A DNA stretch of 64,000 bases, taken from the NCBI RefSeq assembly GCF_025961225.1, contig NZ_JAOQNG010000002.1, positions 673,501-737,500 on the forward strand, read 5' to 3'. Below are positions 42,774 to 52,110 of this stretch, piece by piece; position 1 is the first letter of the stretch, and each line of letters opens with the position of its first letter. Source of the stretch: Azospirillum canadense. GTDB lineage: Bacteria; Pseudomonadota; Alphaproteobacteria; Azospirillales; Azospirillaceae. A program made the translations under genes and the position numbers. The notes beneath the pieces are model-generated. The model worked only from the letters and a program-made list of their open reading frames with translations, had not been told where the DNA came from and made no database searches.

Positions 42774-45700
42774 TCAGGACGGAACGGTAAGGATCTCGAT
42801 CGTGGCGGCGAGCGTGCGGCGCAGGTCCGGGACCAGGGCGCGTGCCTCGTCCGGCGAGGCCCTCTCCACGGCCAGGGCGAGGTCGCCCAACCGCTTGGCC
42901 CCGACGTTCCAGGCCAGCCCCTTCAGGGTGTGGGCGGCGCGCCGGCATTCCTCGCCGGCCTCCAGCGCGTCGGCGATCTGCCCCACATGCTCGCCCGCGG
43001 TGCGGACGAAGCCGTCGAGCGCGCGGCTCCAGTCCTCCGGCCCCAGGGCGTCGCGGACGCTGTCCACCTGCTCCCGGTCCAGCAGGTTGTCCGCCGCGTC
43101 AGCGATCGGCGCGGTTTCGCTGCCTTCGTCAGGCGCACGCTCACCCAGGACGGCCGCGATTTCCTCGAACAGGGCGGCCGGGCGGATCGGCTTGGAGACG
43201 AAGCCGTTCATGCCCGCGTCCTCGCACTCCGGACGCGAGCTGCCGGAGGCGTGCGCGGTCAGCGCGATCACCGGGACGCGCCGGGCGGGGGCGGGCAGGT
43301 TGCGGATCAGGCGCGTGGCGGTCAGACCGTCCATGCCCGGCATCTGGATGTCCATCAGGACGAGGTCGAACGGCTCGCGCCCGGCGATCTGGACGGCTTC
43401 CGCCCCATCGGTCGCGGTGACCACGCTGTGGCCGGCACGCTCCAGCATGGCGCGGACAATGTCGCGGTTCACGGGGTTGTCGTCCACCGCCAGCACGCGC
43501 AGGCACGGCAGCGCCAGTTGGGGAAGAACGACGGCGTCCATGCCGTCGCTTTCCAGACGCAGATCAGCCGCCTCCCCGGGCAGGCAGGCGATGGAGAAGC
43601 GGAACAGGCTGCCGCGGCCGGGCGCGCTGGCCACGTCGATGTCGCCGCCAAGCAGACCGCACAGCTCCTTGCAGATGGCCAGCCCCAGGCCGGTTCCGCC
43701 GTAGCGGCGGGTGATGGAGCTGTCGGCCTGCGTGAAGCGGTCGAACATGTGGGGCAGGGCTTCCGGCCGGATGCCGATGCCGGTGTCCTCGACCTCGAAC
43801 TCCAGGAGGAAGCGGCCGTCCGGCCGGTCCCCGTCCAGATCTCGGCCCCGGCGGGCGCGGATGGCGACGTGGCCGGCGCTGGTGAACTTGATGGCGTTGC
43901 CGACGAGGTTGAACAGGATCTGCCGCAGCCGCGCCGGATCGGTGACCACCGCGTCCGGCACGGAGGGCAGCATCCGGCAGGACAGAACCAAGCCCTTCTC
44001 GTCGGCCTTCGGCTTGAAGACGTCGACCACCGCCTCGGCGATGCGAGACGGCGCGCAGGTTTCCTCCTCGATGGCGATCTTGCCCGCCTCCAGCTTGGAG
44101 AAGTCCAGGATGTCGTCGAGCAGGCGCAGCAGGCTCTCCGCCGACTGCCGGGCGATGCCGGCCAGCCGCCGCTCCTCCGCACCCAACTCGCCGCCGCCGA
44201 GCAGGAGCAGCGTGCCCAGGACGCCGTTCATGGGCGTGCGGATTTCGTGGCTGATGGTGGCCAGGAACTCGCTCTTCATGCGGTTGGCGTGTTCGGCGCT
44301 GTCGCGTGCCTGCCGCAGGTCACCCTCGATCTGCTTGGCCTTGCTGACATCGCGGAACACGCCGATGAACTGCTCCGCCCCGCCGGTCCGCCAGCTCGAC
44401 AGGGCGATTTCCGTGGGAATGAAGGTGCCGTCGGCGTGACGGATCGACACCTCGCGGATCGTGCTGATCGGCTGCGCGCGGCCGCTGGCGCGGTAGCCCT
44501 GGAACAGCCCGTCGTGCGCGAAGGCCTGGGTCTCCGGCATCAGGACCGTGACGTTCCGGCCGACAACCTCGCCCTCGCGATAGCCGAACAGCGCCTCGGC
44601 GGCGGGGTTGAAGCCGGTGATGACCGCCCTCTGGTCGGTGACGACGATCGGCTGGCCGACGGCCGCGAACATTGCGCGATAGCGCTGCTCGCTGTCGGCC
44701 AGCGACCGCTCCGCCCGGCGCCGTTCGGTGACGTCGGCGCCCGACCCGCGGTAGCCGGCGAAGCCGCCGTCGTCGCCCAGGACCGGCTTGCCGCTCATCG
44801 ACCAGATGCGCACCGCGCCGTCCGGACCGCGCACCGCAAACTCGAAGTCGCGGAAGGGACGGTGCTCGTCCAGGCTGCGGCGGAACTCCGTCCAGCGCTC
44901 CTCGTCGCCGGACTGCCGCAAGGCGATCTCGTCGCAACGGCGCCCCAGCAGGCGGCCGGGATCGCGGATCGAGCCGGCCGGCGCTCCGGACACGCCCCCG
45001 GACACGTCCCCTGACACGTCCCCTGACACGTCCGTGACGCGCATCGCGGCGTCCATCTCCCAGAACCAGTCGGACGCGGTTTCCGCGATGTCGCGCAGCC
45101 GCGCCTTGCTGGCCCGCAGCTTGCCGGCCGTCTCGTCCAGCACGGCGTGTGCCCGCCCCTGGGCGCGGCTTTGCCACGTCACCAGCAGCGCCATGGCAAG
45201 AAGCAGCGCGGTCGCGGCACTCGCCCCGGCCACGTAGATGCGCTGCCGCGCCCAGGTCTCCGCCATGAACTCCGCTTCGGCGAAGCCGGCCAGCACCACC
45301 AGCGGGTAGCTGTCCAGGCGCCGGAAGCTCGACAGTCGCGCCACCCCATCGACCGTGCTGACGGTGCGCAGGAACCCCTGTGCGCTCGCCCGCGAGGCCT
45401 TGAAGAGCGCCGATTCCGAAACGTCCTGCCCGATGATCGTCTCGTTCATGACGCTGCGCGCGCGCAGGATGCCGTCCTGCCCGAAGATCGCGACGATGCC
45501 CTGGCGGCCGACGTCCAGGTCGTCGAAGATCCGGCTGAAGTAGAAGGGGTCGAGCGACGCGACGATGATGCCGCCGAAGCCGCCGTCCGGCCCGCCCTCC
45601 GGGCCGCTGCCGGGCGCGGTCACCTTGCGGCTCAGCTGGATCGACCATTTGCCCGACGCCCGGCCGAACACCGGGCGGCTGATGAACAGGCCCTGGACGG

Positions 45701-46172
45701 TGCCGTCCCTGTGCACCCGGAAATGCTCGCGGTCGGCCAGGTTCACCCGGGCCGGAGCGTCCTCCACGCTGGTCTGGATCAGGTCCCCCCGGCCGTCGGC
45801 GTAGGCGAGTTGCAGGAGAAGCCCTGAATCCTCGGTCGCGTTCCTCAACGCGTCGCGCAGCAGCGCGCTCTGTCCGCCCAGCCGATGGAGATCGTAGGCA
45901 ACGTAATTGAGGATCCGGTCGGTGCCGGCGATGGCGCGGGTCGTCTGCTCCGCGATGATGCGCGCGAGGTTGCCCGTGTCGCGCTGCGCCCGCAGCGTTG
46001 CCTCGCGCTCGTCGCGGTTCGCCAGCGTGAAGGCGGCGAACCAGGACGACGACGCCAGGACCAGCGACGCCAGCCAGACCCCGACGAGCAGCGACCGCGA
46101 CCGGCGCGCGTAGGCGCGGGTTTCCGGCTCGCCGGCCGGCGTGCTGAGGGGAGGGGTTGTTTCGCTGTTCAT
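42774..46172 (-). CDS. Hybrid sensor histidine kinase with PAS domains, receiver and HPt
   Basis: 1132 residues. Membrane helices at about 28-50 and 315-335 enclose a periplasmic Cache-like sensor. Then two PAS domains (about 360-500 and 500-625), HisKA with ATISHEIRTPMNG (phospho-His near 645), HATPase with GTGLGLAICKEL, receiver with LVLMDIQMPGMDG (Asp near 942) and HPt with AAHTLKGLAWN (His near 1080). A complete internal phosphorelay. The first PAS holds an in-frame tandem of DVSG units. The HD-GYP response regulator gene lies directly upstream in the same direction (22-bp gap) and is a likely output partner. Confidence 0.94.
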   Translation of the reverse strand: MNSETTPPLSTPAGEPETRAYARRSRSLLVGVWLASLVLASSSWFAAFTLANRDEREATLRAQRDTGNLARIIAEQTTRAIAGTDRILNYVAYDLHRLGGQSALLRDALRNATEDSGLLLQLAYADGRGDLIQTSVEDAPARVNLADREHFRVHRDGTVQGLFISRPVFGRASGKWSIQLSRKVTAPGSGPEGGPDGGFGGIIVASLDPFYFSRIFDDLDVGRQGIVAIFGQDGILRARSVMNETIIGQDVSESALFKASRASAQGFLRTVSTVDGVARLSSFRRLDSYPLVVLAGFAEAEFMAETWARQRIYVAGASAATALLLAMALLVTWQSRAQGRAHAVLDETAGKLRASKARLRDIAETASDWFWEMDAAMRVTDVSGDVSGDVSGGVSGAPAGSIRDPGRLLGRRCDEIALRQSGDEERWTEFRRSLDEHRPFRDFEFAVRGPDGAVRIWSMSGKPVLGDDGGFAGYRGSGADVTERRRAERSLADSEQRYRAMFAAVGQPIVVTDQRAVITGFNPAAEALFGYREGEVVGRNVTVLMPETQAFAHDGLFQGYRASGRAQPISTIREVSIRHADGTFIPTEIALSSWRTGGAEQFIGVFRDVSKAKQIEGDLRQARDSAEHANRMKSEFLATISHEIRTPMNGVLGTLLLLGGGELGAEERRLAGIARQSAESLLRLLDDILDFSKLEAGKIAIEEETCAPSRIAEAVVDVFKPKADEKGLVLSCRMLPSVPDAVVTDPARLRQILFNLVGNAIKFTSAGHVAIRARRGRDLDGDRPDGRFLLEFEVEDTGIGIRPEALPHMFDRFTQADSSITRRYGGTGLGLAICKELCGLLGGDIDVASAPGRGSLFRFSIACLPGEAADLRLESDGMDAVVLPQLALPCLRVLAVDDNPVNRDIVRAMLERAGHSVVTATDGAEAVQIAGREPFDLVLMDIQMPGMDGLTATRLIRNLPAPARRVPVIALTAHASGSSRPECEDAGMNGFVSKPIRPAALFEEIAAVLGERAPDEGSETAPIADAADNLLDREQVDSVRDALGPEDWSRALDGFVRTAGEHVGQIADALEAGEECRRAAHTLKGLAWNVGAKRLGDLALAVERASPDEARALVPDLRRTLAATIEILTVPS

Positions 46173-46194
46173 CGCCTTGGGCCGTCCGTCGCGC

Positions 46195-47247
46195 TCACAC
46201 CACCTCGATGTCGTCCGGGTCGGGGTGGGCGTGGTGGACCGCGATCACGTCGTCCCAGCATTGGAAGAGCGCGTCGACGCAGGCCGGATCGAAATGGGTT
46301 CCGCTGTGCTTGGTGAGATGGCCGCGCGCCTCCTCCAGCGTCCAGGGTCGCTTATAGGGGCGCGCGGTGGTCAGCGCGTCGAAGACGTCGGCGACGGACA
46401 CGATGCGGCAGGACAGCGGAATGTCCGTTCCGCGGACGCCGTTCGGGTAGCCCGAGCCGTCGAACTTCTCGTGATGGCCGAGCGCAATCTCCGCCGCCAG
46501 CTGGATCAACGGGTGCTCGCTGCCGCGCAGGACGGCGTGCCCGATCACCGTGTGCTGGCGCATCACCTCCAACTCGCTGGGGCTGAGCTTGCCCACCTTC
46601 AGGAGGATGGCGTCGGGAATGCCGATCTTGCCGATGTCGTGCATGGGTGCAGCCTGGGCGAGGCGGTCACATTCCTCCAGATCGAGGCCGAGGCGCACTG
46701 CGATCAGGCGTGTGTAGCTGGCCATGCGCTCGATGTGCATGCCAGTTTCGGGGTCGCGGAACTCCGCGGCGCGGGCGAGCCGGGCGACCAATTCCTGCGC
46801 CTGCTGGCGGAGTTGCGCCGTCGCCTCCTCCACGCGGCTGCGGAGCATGGCGGTGTGGTCGGTCATCATCCGCTGCCCCAGGCGAAGGCGCAGCAGGTTC
46901 TGCGCCCGGGCCAGCAGCTCCGGAACGACGATGGGCTTGGTCAGAAAATCGGTGCAGCCGCTTTCCAGCGCCGCAACCCGAAGCTTCACGGGGGTGTCCG
47001 CCGTGATCATGACCACGGGCACGTCCGCCAAGTGGCGCTGCCCGCGGATGCGCTTCAGCATGCCCATCCCGTCCAGGTCGGGCATGACTTGGTCGATCAG
47101 GATCAGATCGGGGGTGTTGTGCTCCAGCCAGTCCAGCGCCTCGGCCGGGTTGGAAAACCCGACGGGGTCGGCGTCGTCGATGCGACGGATCACCGCGCTC
47201 GTGATGAACAGGGTGCTGGAATCGTCATCGACTATGACAACCTGCAT
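46195..47247 (-). CDS. Response regulator with HD-GYP phosphodiesterase domain (RpfG-like)
   Basis: 350 residues from ATG 47247 (MQVVIVDDD, a normal receiver start); the longer frame from 47295 has no support. Receiver with LILIDQVMPDLDG (phospho-Asp near 53) and HD-GYP domain with HDIGKIGIP and HHEKFDGSGYPNG, so a c-di-GMP phosphodiesterase by family. Together with the hybrid kinase it forms a two-gene signalling module that would lower c-di-GMP. Confidence 0.93.
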   Translation of the reverse strand: MQVVIVDDDSSTLFITSAVIRRIDDADPVGFSNPAEALDWLEHNTPDLILIDQVMPDLDGMGMLKRIRGQRHLADVPVVMITADTPVKLRVAALESGCTDFLTKPIVVPELLARAQNLLRLRLGQRMMTDHTAMLRSRVEEATAQLRQQAQELVARLARAAEFRDPETGMHIERMASYTRLIAVRLGLDLEECDRLAQAAPMHDIGKIGIPDAILLKVGKLSPSELEVMRQHTVIGHAVLRGSEHPLIQLAAEIALGHHEKFDGSGYPNGVRGTDIPLSCRIVSVADVFDALTTARPYKRPWTLEEARGHLTKHSGTHFDPACVDALFQCWDDVIAVHHAHPDPDDIEVV

Positions 47248-47296
47248 GTGTGCTTCCGCCGACCAAGATGTGCAACGCGCGACCAGACACAACAAT

Positions 47297-47328
47297 ATTC
47301 GACAATTTATTAAATTTTACTGTCGAAT
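47297..47328. promoter_or_regulatory. AT-rich island with inverted repeat upstream of the HD-GYP gene
   Basis: ATTCGACA (47297-47304) and its exact complement TGTCGAAT (47321-47328) flank 16 bases composed almost only of A and T, in otherwise very GC-rich DNA. It lies 50-80 bp upstream of the start codon at 47247, where a promoter and operator would be expected. Confidence 0.45.
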
Positions 47329-47375
47329 CTCGGTGCCGCTGCACATTCCCGGCCGGCCGGGCCTGAACGGACGCG

Positions 47376-48644
47376 TCAGGACGGAAGAATCAGGATTGCG
47401 CGGAAGTCGTTGACGTTGGTCAGGGTGGGGCCGGTGACCAGGCTGTCGCCCAGCGCCTCGAAGAAGCCGTGCCCGTCGTTGTTGGCAAGGCTGTCCTTCG
47501 GCTTGATGTCCTTCGCCCAGGCGCGGGCCAGGCTGTCCGGGGCGAGGTAGGCGCCGGCGATCTCCTCCAGCCCATCCACCCCGTCGGTGTCGCCGGCGAT
47601 GGCGTGCACGCCCGGCTGGCCGTTCAGCCCGATGCCGAGGGCAAGCAGGAACTCCACGTTCCGACCACCGCGCCCGGTGCCGCGCACCGTCACCGTGGTC
47701 TCGCCGCCCGACAGAAGCACGCAAGGGGCGGTGAAGGGCTGGCCGCGCCGGGCGACCTGGAGCGCGATGCCGGCCATCACCGAGCCGACGTCGCGCGCCT
47801 CCCCCTCCAGGCTGTCGCCCAGGATGTGCACGGGGATGCCCGCCTTGCGCGCCACCTCGGCCGCAGCCTCCAACGCCATCTGCGGGGTGGCGATCATGCG
47901 CACCTCACAGCCGGCCAAGCGCGGGTCGCCGGGCTTGACGCTCTCGCCGCGCCCGCTCTCCAGCGCCTCGCGCACGGGCGCCGGCAGGGCGATGCCATAG
48001 CGCTGCACGATGGCCAGCGCATCGGCGCAGGTCGTGGGATCGGCGACGGTGGGACCCGAGGCGATGTCCATCGGGTTGTCGCCGGGCACGTCGGAGATCA
48101 GCAGCGTGACCACGCGCGCCGGGGCGCAGGCGGCGGCGAGCCGGCCGCCTTTGATCGCCGACAGGTGCCGGCGCACGCAGTTCATCTCGGAGATCGTCGC
48201 GCCGGACTTCAGCAGGGCGCGGTTGACCGCCTGCTTGTCGTCTAGCGTGATGCCGTCCAGCGGCAAGGCCAGCAGGGCGGAGCCGCCGCCGGAGATCAGG
48301 CACAGCACGGTGTCATCCGCGCTGAGACCACCGACGAGGTCCTTGATGCGGCGGGCCGCTTCCATGCCGGCGGCGTCGGGCACGGGGTGGGCGGCCTCGA
48401 CGATCTCGATGCGCTCGCACGGCACGGCGTAACCGTAGCGGGTGACGACGAGGCCGGACAGCTCACCCGGCCAGTGGTCCTCCACCGCCTTCGCCATCGC
48501 CGCCGAGGCCTTGCCCGCCCCGATCACCACAAGGCGGCCTTTCGGCGCCTCCGGCAGGTGCGGCGGGATGCACAGCGCGGGCTGGGCTGATGCGACCGCG
48601 GCGTTGAACAGGTCGGTCAGCAGCGCGCGTGGATCGAGGCTCAT
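47376..48644 (-). CDS. ttuD: Glycerate 2-kinase (MOFRL family)
   Basis: 422 residues. Phosphorylates D-glycerate. Seen: VIGAGKASAAMAKAVEDHW near residue 35, LISGGGSALLALP, and the MOFRL-domain end CVLLSGGETTVTVRGTGRGGRNVEFLLAL...AGDTDGVDG. Known: TtuD acts with TtuC in tartrate breakdown; ttuC itself lies at 61825-62904 in this window. The older name hydroxypyruvate reductase is still found for this family. Confidence 0.9.
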   Translation of the reverse strand: MSLDPRALLTDLFNAAVASAQPALCIPPHLPEAPKGRLVVIGAGKASAAMAKAVEDHWPGELSGLVVTRYGYAVPCERIEIVEAAHPVPDAAGMEAARRIKDLVGGLSADDTVLCLISGGGSALLALPLDGITLDDKQAVNRALLKSGATISEMNCVRRHLSAIKGGRLAAACAPARVVTLLISDVPGDNPMDIASGPTVADPTTCADALAIVQRYGIALPAPVREALESGRGESVKPGDPRLAGCEVRMIATPQMALEAAAEVARKAGIPVHILGDSLEGEARDVGSVMAGIALQVARRGQPFTAPCVLLSGGETTVTVRGTGRGGRNVEFLLALGIGLNGQPGVHAIAGDTDGVDGLEEIAGAYLAPDSLARAWAKDIKPKDSLANNDGHGFFEALGDSLVTGPTLTNVNDFRAILILPS

Positions 48645-48768
48645 CGAAGGCTCCTGCGTCGGTCGGTTCGCCCCTGAAACGATGGGCGCGCCATACCGTC
48701 CGCGATTTCCCCGATGTTGTCCACCACCGGATCGGCGGTTTTCCGCAGAGCGGTGCCGCCGGAACCGA

Positions 48769-48945
48769 TCAGCGGGCGGCGGTCAGGCCGCCATGGGTGT
48801 GCGTGTCATGGCGCGTGAAGGCCGACGCGATGCGGCGGAACAGCGAGCGGAGGTAGGCGGCACGCATGACCTCGGCCTCGCGGCGGATGCGCTGCAGGTC
48901 GGAATCGGACAGGCGGGACGCGAAGGTCAGGTGTTCGGAGTTCAT
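48769..48945 (-). CDS. Small DUF1127-like basic protein
   Basis: 58 residues: MNSEHLTFASRLSDSDLQRI followed by a basic helix (RREAEVMRAAYLRSLFRRIA) and a His-rich tail. Resembles small alphaproteobacterial proteins with an R-S-x-x-x motif. GAGGACATC precedes the ATG. Role unknown; DUF1127 relatives affect phosphate/carbon metabolism and RNA turnover. Confidence 0.6.
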   Translation of the reverse strand: MNSEHLTFASRLSDSDLQRIRREAEVMRAAYLRSLFRRIASAFTRHDTHTHGGLTAAR

Positions 48946-49011
48946 GATGTCCTCATGGTGGCCGTCGTGGCCGCGGTTCGGTGGAAAAGGGAGAGATCGG
49001 CGGATGGAGCG

Positions 49012-49104
49012 TCAGACCGCGGCGCCGGCCGCGGCGGCGATCAGGGACGCCAGCGCAAAGCCCCCGGTGACGAGGATGCGGGCCAGGGAGTGATTCGACG
49101 TCAT
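49012..49104 (-). CDS. Tiny hydrophobic peptide
   Basis: 30 residues: short polar start (MTSNHSLARI) and one hydrophobic segment rich in Ala/Leu/Gly to the end. GAAGGA lies about 13 bases before the ATG. Same direction as the DUF1127-like gene. Too short to assign; could be a membrane microprotein or chance. Confidence 0.4.
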   Translation of the reverse strand: MTSNHSLARILVTGGFALASLIAAAAGAAV

Positions 49105-49499
49105 GGTGTCCACGATCCTTCGGGTGAGGATGGACGGGCCCGCGGCATCGTGTCAAAGCGGCCCGTGTTTGCCTAAGAATGATGGCACCGGTCTGCGCGA
49201 AGACGACGCGCAGAAAGCGCATGGCTTCCATATCGTTGTTGCAGCGCAACAACTTCCAGCATGTGAATAAATATGGATCGGACGACAAGAGTTCGCAGCG
49301 CTGTTAAAAGGACTTCTTCGCAGCGCTGTTATGCACATTGGGCCAATTCAGCATCGAACCCGGCGACAATGCTTGAAGAGTCGCACCATTGAGGTGGTCA
49401 ACAAGTACCCCGTTGACCGCACGCCGTTGCCGCGCCAGCTTTGATCCCGGTTCCGCTCAAGCCCGACAATGGCGGGCTCCGTACGAAAGGGGTTCGCGC
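49105..49499. other. 395-bp gene-free stretch with a 15-bp direct repeat and a DnaA-box-like site
   Basis: TTCGCAGCGCTGTTA occurs at 49292-49306 and 49317-49331, 25 bp apart, each containing the palindrome CAGCGCTG. The second copy runs into TTATGCACA (49329-49337), which fits the DnaA-box consensus TTWTNCACA. The block is AT-richer than its surroundings. It lies between the small genes and the replication region. Confidence 0.45.
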
Positions 49500-50177
49500 A
49501 TGCGCGGCTGCACGCTTCTGGTCCTCTCCCTCCTGGCCGCGCCCTCTCTGGCGCAGGCGGCCAGTTTCCCCTGCGCAAAGGCCTCCACGCCGACCGAAAA
49601 GGCCATCTGCGCCGACCCCGGCCTGTCCAAGCTGGACGAGCAACTGTCGGCCGCCTACCGCGCCGCGCTGAACCAGCTGTCGGGGTCGAGCCCGGAGGAG
49701 GGGCAGGCCCAGACCGTATTGAAGGCCGACCAGCGGGCCTGGCTCGGCGAGCGGAACGCCTGCGGCGGCGACCAGGCCTGCCTGAAAACGGCGCAGGAGC
49801 GGCGCTTGGCCGTCCTAAGCTTCCACCCCGCCCCTGGGGCGCCGTCCCCCGTCGACGCCTTCGCCGGCGTGTTCGAATACAAGGGGGTGATGACGCTGGC
49901 GATCCTGCCGTTGCGCAACGGTCAGGCGGCCGTCAGCATCAGCGGGGCCGAGCCGACCTCGGGCCGCTGGGTCTGCGATTTCTCCGGTGTCGGTCAGGTG
50001 AAAGGGGACGGCCGCCTGACCGTCGGCACGCCCGACGCGGACGGCAACGGAGTCGTCATTGAAACCCGCGGAACATCCGGTCTGGAGATCCCGGACAACG
50101 ACGCCAACCAAGCCGTCAGCACCAACTGGTGCGGTGCGGGCGGGAGCTTCGTCCTACCCTACCGCCGCAAGGGGTGA
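49500..50177 (+). CDS. Secreted LprI/DUF1311-domain protein
   Basis: 225 residues, start ATG 49500 because a signal peptide (MRGCTLLVLSLLAAPSLAQA) follows. DUF1311 domain at about 22-110 with FPCAKASTPTEKAICADPGLSKLDEQL and paired cysteines. The C-terminal half is not recognised. LprI of mycobacteria inhibits lysozyme; the function here is unknown. Convergent with repA, 13 bp apart. Confidence 0.8.
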   Translation: MRGCTLLVLSLLAAPSLAQAASFPCAKASTPTEKAICADPGLSKLDEQLSAAYRAALNQLSGSSPEEGQAQTVLKADQRAWLGERNACGGDQACLKTAQERRLAVLSFHPAPGAPSPVDAFAGVFEYKGVMTLAILPLRNGQAAVSISGAEPTSGRWVCDFSGVGQVKGDGRLTVGTPDADGNGVVIETRGTSGLEIPDNDANQAVSTNWCGAGGSFVLPYRRKG

Positions 50178-50190
50178 GGAATCGCGATCA

Positions 50191-51411
50191 TCAATCCCCG
50201 CCGGCGACCCGGAGCAGGCTGGCCGCCGTCTCCGTCAGGCGCTTCGCCCGGCGCGCGCGCGTCTCGACCGTCGTGGCGGGCGTCACGGGGACGAAGTCGC
50301 TCGGACGCCGGTCGTCGCCGGTGATCGCCCGCATCGCCGCCACGTTGGCGCTTTCCACCGCCTGCGCCTTGCGCACCTGGGCCAGGAACTTGGCGCTGGG
50401 CAGCATGACGTAGGTGATGCCCTCGATGCGGGCGCCGATCTTGTCGTACAGCTTCTCCGCGCTGGTCAGGATGCCTTCCTCGACCAGGGCCTCGACCGCG
50501 CTGGTGACAGCGCGCAGCGTGTCGCGGCGCCGGCTCCACACGTTCATGCCGCTGTTCTTGATGATCTCGTCGGCGGACAGCGTCATGGCCTTGACGCCAA
50601 GGTCGCCGGGAGCGTCGGCGCCGCTGTAGTCGTATTCCGCGCTCAACCGGTTGTAGAGCCAGCGCGACACCGGGCTTTTCAGCCGCATCAGCCACTGGTA
50701 GCTGACCGGCTTGAACTCCAGGTTCCGGATCGCCGAGGACACCAGCGGGTTGAACTGAAGGTGCGTTTCCTCGTCGCTGCCCTCGTCGCCCACCAGATCC
50801 GGGCGCGAGCGGATCGCCAGCACCGGGAAGGCGGTGGATTCCAGCAGGTTGGCCCCGCGGCCCTTCTTGGCGCCGTCGCCCGGCTTGGCGATGATGATGC
50901 GCGAGCGCGCGAGGATGGTTAGCGATTCCCGGATGTCGCGGATCGACAGCGTGTGGCCCACGGCCCGCAGCTCGCGCTGGATCTCGTACAAGGTGAAGCG
51001 CATCTGCACCTTGTCGCGGTTCTCGCCGCCGAGCGACAGGCGCGAGCGGTCCATGGCGAGCCGGCGCACCACATGCTCCACGACCTGTTCGCGTTCGGCC
51101 GGGAACACCTCGTACTCGATCTCGGTCGGCCCATCGGCCTGGGCGGCGGACTCGTCGCGGTTCACCACGCGCGTCAGACGGGCGGGCTGGATGGTCAGGT
51201 TGAAGGTCGAATCGCGGTAGGTGAACTCGCGCTTGATCGACGCCACGAAATTGCCCTTCGCCGGCGCCGTTTCCGCCGAACGCCCGCCGTCGCGCGAGGC
51301 GAAGACGTAGCGCGGCGCCAGATCGTACAGCGCGATCAGATGCGACTGGGACCGGTCCTCCAGCTCGAACAGCACCAACTGCAACGCATTCGGTGTCGCA
51401 ACCTTGCTCAT
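50191..51411 (-). CDS. repA: Plasmid replication initiator, RPA/RepA type
   Basis: 406 residues from ATG 51411 preceded by AAGGAGG. Belongs to the replication initiator protein A family found on alphaproteobacterial plasmids (LFELEDRSQSHLIALYDLAPRYVF near the start; SPVSRWLYNRLSAEYDYSG; YVMLPSAKFLAQVRKAQ). Binds iterons to open the origin. The iteron array starts 82 bp upstream of its start codon, so it probably also represses its own transcription. Indicates that the window covers the origin of a plasmid or chromid. Confidence 0.88.
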   Translation of the reverse strand: MSKVATPNALQLVLFELEDRSQSHLIALYDLAPRYVFASRDGGRSAETAPAKGNFVASIKREFTYRDSTFNLTIQPARLTRVVNRDESAAQADGPTEIEYEVFPAEREQVVEHVVRRLAMDRSRLSLGGENRDKVQMRFTLYEIQRELRAVGHTLSIRDIRESLTILARSRIIIAKPGDGAKKGRGANLLESTAFPVLAIRSRPDLVGDEGSDEETHLQFNPLVSSAIRNLEFKPVSYQWLMRLKSPVSRWLYNRLSAEYDYSGADAPGDLGVKAMTLSADEIIKNSGMNVWSRRRDTLRAVTSAVEALVEEGILTSAEKLYDKIGARIEGITYVMLPSAKFLAQVRKAQAVESANVAAMRAITGDDRRPSDFVPVTPATTVETRARRAKRLTETAASLLRVAGGD

Positions 51412-51492
51412 CCAGTCCTCCTTGCCTGAAACCGACCATGCTGCCGGACGCGGGCACTTACAACAGCTTCGTGCCGGGTGACCTCGAACGAT

Positions 51493-52027
51493 ATGGAGCG
51501 ATGGCCCGCGGGTATGGAGCTTTTGCCCGCGGGTATGGAGCAACAGCCCGCGCTTTCGGCCGCACCCGTTCGCCCGCAACGCCGAATCCAAGGCGCGGGC
51601 TATCGCTCCATAGGGGAGACCGCGTCCGCGAGTCGGAACTCCATCCCGACGGCGCACGCCATCCGGAAGAGCGCGAGCAAAAGCTCCATTGCCCACACGC
51701 CGCCGGGCTGCGGGCGGTTTTGACGCAAAGCGCGAGCTGTTGCTCCATGGTTGGCCGCTGCACCTGGGGGGTGCCCCCCAAAGCGCGGGCTATCGCTCCA
51801 TGCGGGGGCGCCGCGCGAGGACCGATCGCGGGAAAGCGCGGGCAAAGGCTCCATGGTGGGCGCGAGCTATTGCTCCAAGGGCGCGGGCCGCCACTCCAGG
51901 ATTCCGATTCGGGGGCAAAGCGCGGGCTATCGCTCCAGGGGCGCGACCGCGGGCTCCAAAGGCGCGAGCAAAGGCTTCAAGGGCGCGGGGTGGCGCTCCA
52001 TAACCGGCTATGGAGCGATTGCCCGCG
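51493..52027. repeat. Iteron array, probable origin of replication
   Basis: About 17 copies of an 18-bp element with consensus CGCGRGCNNNNGCTCCAT. Minus-oriented copies start at 51493, 51514 and 51535 (exact 21-bp spacing). Plus-oriented copies start at 51594, 51627 (weak), 51672, 51731, 51784, 51837, 51861, 51882, 51921, 51942, 51963 and 51984, many again 21 bp apart. A final minus copy is at 52010. Many plus copies are preceded by AAAG. The array fills the gap between divergent repA and the winged-helix gene. Position, spacing of two helical turns and the adjacent initiator all indicate RepA-binding iterons. Confidence 0.88.
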
Positions 52028-52110
52028 GTTTGGCAGCGGCGACGCGCCGCGGAATCCTTTCCCGCAAGCATGCCGGCCATCCGCCGGCACCATTCCCTTG
52101 CGGAGACCGC

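Noticed and set aside
42002..42790. Second plus-strand frame overlapping the ABC permease
   Set aside because: Arg/Pro/His-rich out-of-frame shadow; the other frame has the permease helices and the ATGA coupling.
51493..52027. CRISPR array
   Set aside because: Repeats are 18 bp with variable internal bases, occur in both orientations, and the intervals range from 3 to about 40 bases; no cas genes. The iteron explanation fits better.
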